This document shows, piece by piece, positions 5,925-8,234 of a DNA stretch of 8,234 bases. Origin of the DNA: JBHEMK01 sp046262635 (GTDB lineage Bacteria; Actinomycetota; Thermoleophilia; Gaiellales; Gaiellaceae); assembly GCA_046262635.1 (NCBI GenBank), contig JBHEMK010000053.1, positions 1 through 8,234 of the forward strand. The letters are read 5' to 3'. The translations under genes and the position numbers were made by a program. The notes beneath the pieces were generated by a model. The model had not been told where the DNA came from. It made no database searches and saw nothing but the letters and a program-made list of their open reading frames with translations. The first letter of the stretch is position 1. Every line of letters begins with the position of its first letter.

Positions 5925-7160
5925 GTGACTCGACTCCCAGCGGGATCTCCGCAGCTCCTCCGGCAACTCAACTCGGCGCACGTCTTGCACGCGATTCGCG
6001 CCCACGGACCGATCTCACGCGCGGAACTTGGGAAGACGATCGCACTGTCGAAGCCCCCTGTCAACGAGGTCGTCGAGGGACTGCTCGTCGAGGACACCGT
6101 TCTCGAGACCGCGGCGAACGGCGCCGACCGGCCGCTACGCCCCGGCCGCCGGGCGCGGCTGCTGCGCTTCCGAGCCGATTTCGGCCACGTACTCGGCATC
6201 GACATCGGCGCCAACAAGCTGCTCGTCGTCGTAGCCGACCTGAACGGCGACGTGGTCGCATGGCAGCGGCGGCCGGTGCGGGCGCGCGAGCGGGCCGACG
6301 CCGCGGCGCTGCTCAGGCACGTCCAGGCCGCGGCCACGACCGCGCTCGCTGCGGCCGGTACGGGGCGCTCGCTGCTCCAGGCCGTCGGCTTCGGTACCCC
6401 CGGCAGCGTCGACCCGGCCACCGGGCGGCTGAGCCTGGCCCCGCAGCTCGGCGGCTGGGAGAGCCTGCCGCTCGGCCGGCGGCTCCAGCGCTCCTTCCCA
6501 TGCCCGGTCCTCGTCGAGAACGAGGTGCATCTCTCGGCCTGGCCGTGCGCTGGCTGGGCGCAGCGCAGGGAGTCGACGACGCGCTCTTCGTCCAGGCCGG
6601 CTACCGGATCGGCGGCGGTTTGCTCGTGGGCGGGCGGCTGTGCCGGGGCGCGAACGGCGCTGCGGGAGATCGGCTACCTCCCACTCACCGAGGACTGGTC
6701 CAAGCGCGACGGTCTCGGCCCGTTCGACCACGCCGCGGGCGGTAACGCGTACGCCCGCCACGGTCGCCGGGCGGCCGCGGTCCCCGGCGGGGAGCGGCTG
6801 CTCGAGCTCGCCGGCAGTGACTCCGATGCGATCGACGCGGAAGTCGTCTTCGCGGCCGCGGCCGAGAACAATGCGGCGGCTCTGGGAACCATCGACACGT
6901 TGGTCAGACGTCTCGCACGCGGCATTGCTGCGGCGGCGGTCGCCGTCGATCCGCAGAAGGTGATCGTCGGCGGCGGCCTCTCGAGGGCCGGCAAGCCCCT
7001 ACTGCGCCCGCTCGAGCGCGTCCTGGCCGACCTCGTGCCGATCCCGCCGCAGGTCGTACTCTCCGCCCTCGGGGAGGAGGCGGTCGCCCGCGGCGCTGTC
7101 CGCCTCGTGGTGCAGACCGTCGAGAACCGCCTGTTCGGGATCGCGGCGGAGGCCGTCTGA
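5925..7160 (+). CDS. ROK-family transcriptional regulator with an internal displaced-frame segment
   Basis: At 411 residues it fits the NagC/XylR/Mlc type: an N-terminal winged helix-turn-helix (about 10-60, GPISRAELGKTIALSKPPVNEVVEGLL) then a sugar-kinase-like ROK domain starting at LGIDIGANK (90-98) and ending with VIVGGGLSRAG and EEAVARGAVRL. Such proteins repress sugar genes and are released by a sugar or sugar phosphate. GTG 5925 is chosen because repressors of this family start just before the PAGSPQLLRQLN segment; upstream in-frame extension to 5688 would cover the divergent gene. Residues 206-247 do not look like ROK protein, whereas another frame over 6539-6667 does (see separate entry). 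The catalytic Asp of kinases is Glu (ENEVH, 198-202), and the CxCGxxGCxE zinc motif is absent. The 3' end carries GGAGG for the next gene and overlaps it at TGATG. It may be functional if the indels are sequence errors, otherwise impaired. Confidence 0.85.
   Translation: MTRLPAGSPQLLRQLNSAHVLHAIRAHGPISRAELGKTIALSKPPVNEVVEGLLVEDTVLETAANGADRPLRPGRRARLLRFRADFGHVLGIDIGANKLLVVVADLNGDVVAWQRRPVRARERADAAALLRHVQAAATTALAAAGTGRSLLQAVGFGTPGSVDPATGRLSLAPQLGGWESLPLGRRLQRSFPCPVLVENEVHLSAWPCAGWAQRRESTTRSSSRPATGSAAVCSWAGGCAGARTALREIGYLPLTEDWSKRDGLGPFDHAAGGNAYARHGRRAAAVPGGERLLELAGSDSDAIDAEVVFAAAAENNAAALGTIDTLVRRLARGIAAAAVAVDPQKVIVGGGLSRAGKPLLRPLERVLADLVPIPPQVVLSALGEEAVARGAVRLVVQTVENRLFGIAAEAV
6538..6668 (+). 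other. Compensated double frameshift inside the ROK gene
   Basis: In the gene's frame, ENEVHLSA is followed by 42 codons rich in Trp, Ser, Arg and Cys that match nothing in the family, and then EIGYLPL resumes correctly. In the frame starting at 6539 the same DNA reads LAVRWLGAAQGVDDALFV, then GYRIGGGLLVGGRL and RGANGAAG, which is exactly the ROK sugar-binding core. One lost base in a C-run (GGCCTGG from GGCCCTGG, near 6538) and two lost bases in a GA repeat (GGAGATC from GGAGAGATC, near 6667) would restore one continuous ROK protein. The summed loss of three bases explains why the whole frame stays open. It is either two sequencing/assembly errors or genuine mutations. Confidence 0.8.
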
Positions 7161-7864
7161 TGCGGGTCCTCGCCGTCGGGGCCCATCCCGACGATCTGGA
7201 GATCCTCTGCGGCGGCACCCTTGCGCGGTTCGTCCAGGAGGGACACGAGGTGGTGATGTGCCACGTGACGCTCGGCAACCGTGGGAGCTTCGAGCACGCC
7301 GCGGCGGAGATCGCGGAGATCCGACTGCGCGAGGCGCGCCGCGCTGCCGAGATCGCTGGCGCCGATCACGTCACGCTCGGCTTCACCGACGCAGAGGTCG
7401 ACGCCACCGACCGCGAGCAGCGGGCCGCCGTCGTCGAGCTCATGCGGGAGGTCCGTCCCGACCTGATCATCACGCACTCCGCGGACGACTACATGTCCGA
7501 TCACAACGAGACGTCGAAGCTCGTGTTCGACTGCAGCTTCCATGCGACGCTGCCGCTACTCGAGACGGGTACCCCTCACCACGACACGGTCTCGCCGATC
7601 TATTTCATGGACACCGTCATGGGACTCGGCTTCCAACCCACCGACTACGTCGACGTGACCTCGACGATCGAGACCAAGGTCGCGATGCTCGAGGCGCACG
7701 AGAGCCAGCTGACGTGGCTGCGCGACCACGACGGCATCGAGGTGGTCGAACAAATGCGGGCGGCCACACGTTTCCGCGGCCTCCAGTGCCGTAGCCAGTA
7801 CGCCGAAGGCTTCGCGCCTTGCCTGACCTGGCTCCGGGCGACGGCCCGGCGCCTTCTTCCCTGA
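7160..7864 (+). CDS. PIG-L/LmbE-family zinc-dependent N-deacetylase
   Basis: This 234-residue protein has the PIG-L/LmbE signature AHPDDLEI (residues 8-15), where His9, Asp12 and Asp11 provide two zinc ligands and the catalytic acid/base. The second conserved site, THSADDYMSDHNET (105-118), provides His115 as the third ligand. The length is normal for the family, whose members remove acetyl groups from N-acetylglucosamine-containing small molecules (GlcNAc-PI, GlcNAc-inositol in mycothiol synthesis, GlcNAc-malate in bacillithiol synthesis, diacetylchitobiose). The start is ATG 7160, sharing its A with the TGA of the ROK gene, with GGAGG (7148-7152) seven bases upstream. The next gene starts 15 bases after its stop. 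A deaminase-like neighbour suggests it deacetylates an amino sugar destined for deamination, standing in for a NagA-type deacetylase; this is inference. Confidence 0.93.
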   Translation: MRVLAVGAHPDDLEILCGGTLARFVQEGHEVVMCHVTLGNRGSFEHAAAEIAEIRLREARRAAEIAGADHVTLGFTDAEVDATDREQRAAVVELMREVRPDLIITHSADDYMSDHNETSKLVFDCSFHATLPLLETGTPHHDTVSPIYFMDTVMGLGFQPTDYVDVTSTIETKVAMLEAHESQLTWLRDHDGIEVVEQMRAATRFRGLQCRSQYAEGFAPCLTWLRATARRLLP

Positions 7865-7879
7865 CGAAAGGACCGGAGA

Positions 7880-8234
7880 TTGGCAGTCGACCTCGCCTTC
7901 GAGTACGGCCTCGCCCGTTTCATCGATTTCCGCGACCAGGCGGAGTGCGACCGCGTTCGACGGATCACCCGCGCCGAGCTGACGGAACATCCGAATCCGG
8001 ACTTCAAGATCGCCGTCGTCGAGGACCCGGCCGAGTTCTACCGCTCCTTCGCGGCGGATCTCGTCGGTCGGATTCAGGCTGCGCGCGACGAGCAGCGGAC
8101 GTTCGTCGCCATCCTTCCGGTGGGACCGATGCCCCAGTACGAACTCGCCGCCCGGATGATCAACGAGGAGCGCATCTCGCTAGCGCACGTCCACACCTTC
8201 AACATGGACGAATATGCGAACGAGGAGGGCGTCA
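7880..8234 (+). CDS. Glucosamine-6-phosphate deaminase/isomerase-like protein (NagB/SugarP_isomerase fold; 3' end cut by window edge)
   Basis: The frame is open to the right edge for 118 codons. HVHTFNMDEYANEEG (103-117) matches the highly conserved VxTFNMDEY of glucosamine-6-phosphate deaminases, where the Asp (here 110) is the catalytic base that enolises the sugar. The preceding FVAILPVGPMPQYELAARM (75-93) occupies the phosphate-loop position, but the usual PTGSTP or PTGGTP is replaced by VGPMP. The Asp is at residue 72 in the E. coli enzyme, so this protein has an N-terminal extension of about 38 residues. The start is TTG 7880, supported by AAGGA (7868-7872) seven bases upstream; no ATG or GTG fits. 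It probably converts an amino-sugar (phosphate) to the keto sugar and ammonia after the deacetylase step. With the C-terminal half missing, a 6-phosphogluconolactonase-like role cannot be excluded. Confidence 0.85.
   Translation, partial: MAVDLAFEYGLARFIDFRDQAECDRVRRITRAELTEHPNPDFKIAVVEDPAEFYRSFAADLVGRIQAARDEQRTFVAILPVGPMPQYELAARMINEERISLAHVHTFNMDEYANEEGV

Overview
The window is a compact, high-GC bacterial segment with almost no non-coding DNA and frequent GTG/TTG starts. Together with the protein flavour (a ROK repressor, a Tat-exported solute-binding protein, a PIG-L/LmbE deacetylase), this suggests an actinobacterium, perhaps of the Thermoleophilia type. That taxonomic call is an impression from sequence style and not a demonstrated placement.

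The layout is two divergent operons around one short regulatory gap (about 5849-5924). Leftward (minus strand), in transcription order: a small VOC/glyoxalase-fold protein, then the ATPase, permease and periplasmic-type binding protein of a NitT/TauT-family ABC importer, then a xylose-isomerase-like TIM-barrel isomerase/epimerase, a creatininase-family metallohydrolase, and a Gfo/Idh/MocA NAD(P)-dependent oxidoreductase that runs off the left edge a few residues before its expected end. Four junctions are stop/start overlaps (TGATG, ATGA, GTGA, GTGA), so this is very probably one translationally coupled transcript. Rightward (plus strand): a ROK-family transcriptional regulator with an N-terminal helix-turn-helix, a PIG-L/LmbE-type deacetylase overlapping it at TGATG, and the start of a glucosamine-6-phosphate deaminase-like protein that runs off the right edge.

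Taken together this looks like a regulated carbohydrate uptake-and-catabolism locus. The dehydrogenase + creatininase-fold hydrolase + TIM-barrel epimerase + ROK regulator set resembles the non-canonical inositol pathway of Thermotoga maritima (IolG/IolM, IolN, IolO, IolR), which oxidises a cyclitol, opens the ring with a creatininase-family hydrolase and epimerises the product. The divergent deacetylase + deaminase pair is what one expects for removing the acetyl and amino groups of an N-acetylated amino sugar. A substrate joining the two, such as an N-acetylaminosugar, an amino-cyclitol or a glycosyl-inositol, is a speculation that fits the parts; no substrate can be read from the sequence.

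Two features need care. The ROK gene carries an apparent pair of compensating frameshifts that displaces about 42 codons in the middle of its sugar-binding domain while leaving the reading frame open overall. The VOC gene has no ATG/GTG/TTG start upstream of its conserved first beta strand; the best-placed start is an ATA behind a good Shine-Dalgarno sequence. Both lie within 850 bases of each other and could be sequencing or assembly errors. No RNA genes, insertion sequences, CRISPR arrays or other mobile elements were seen.
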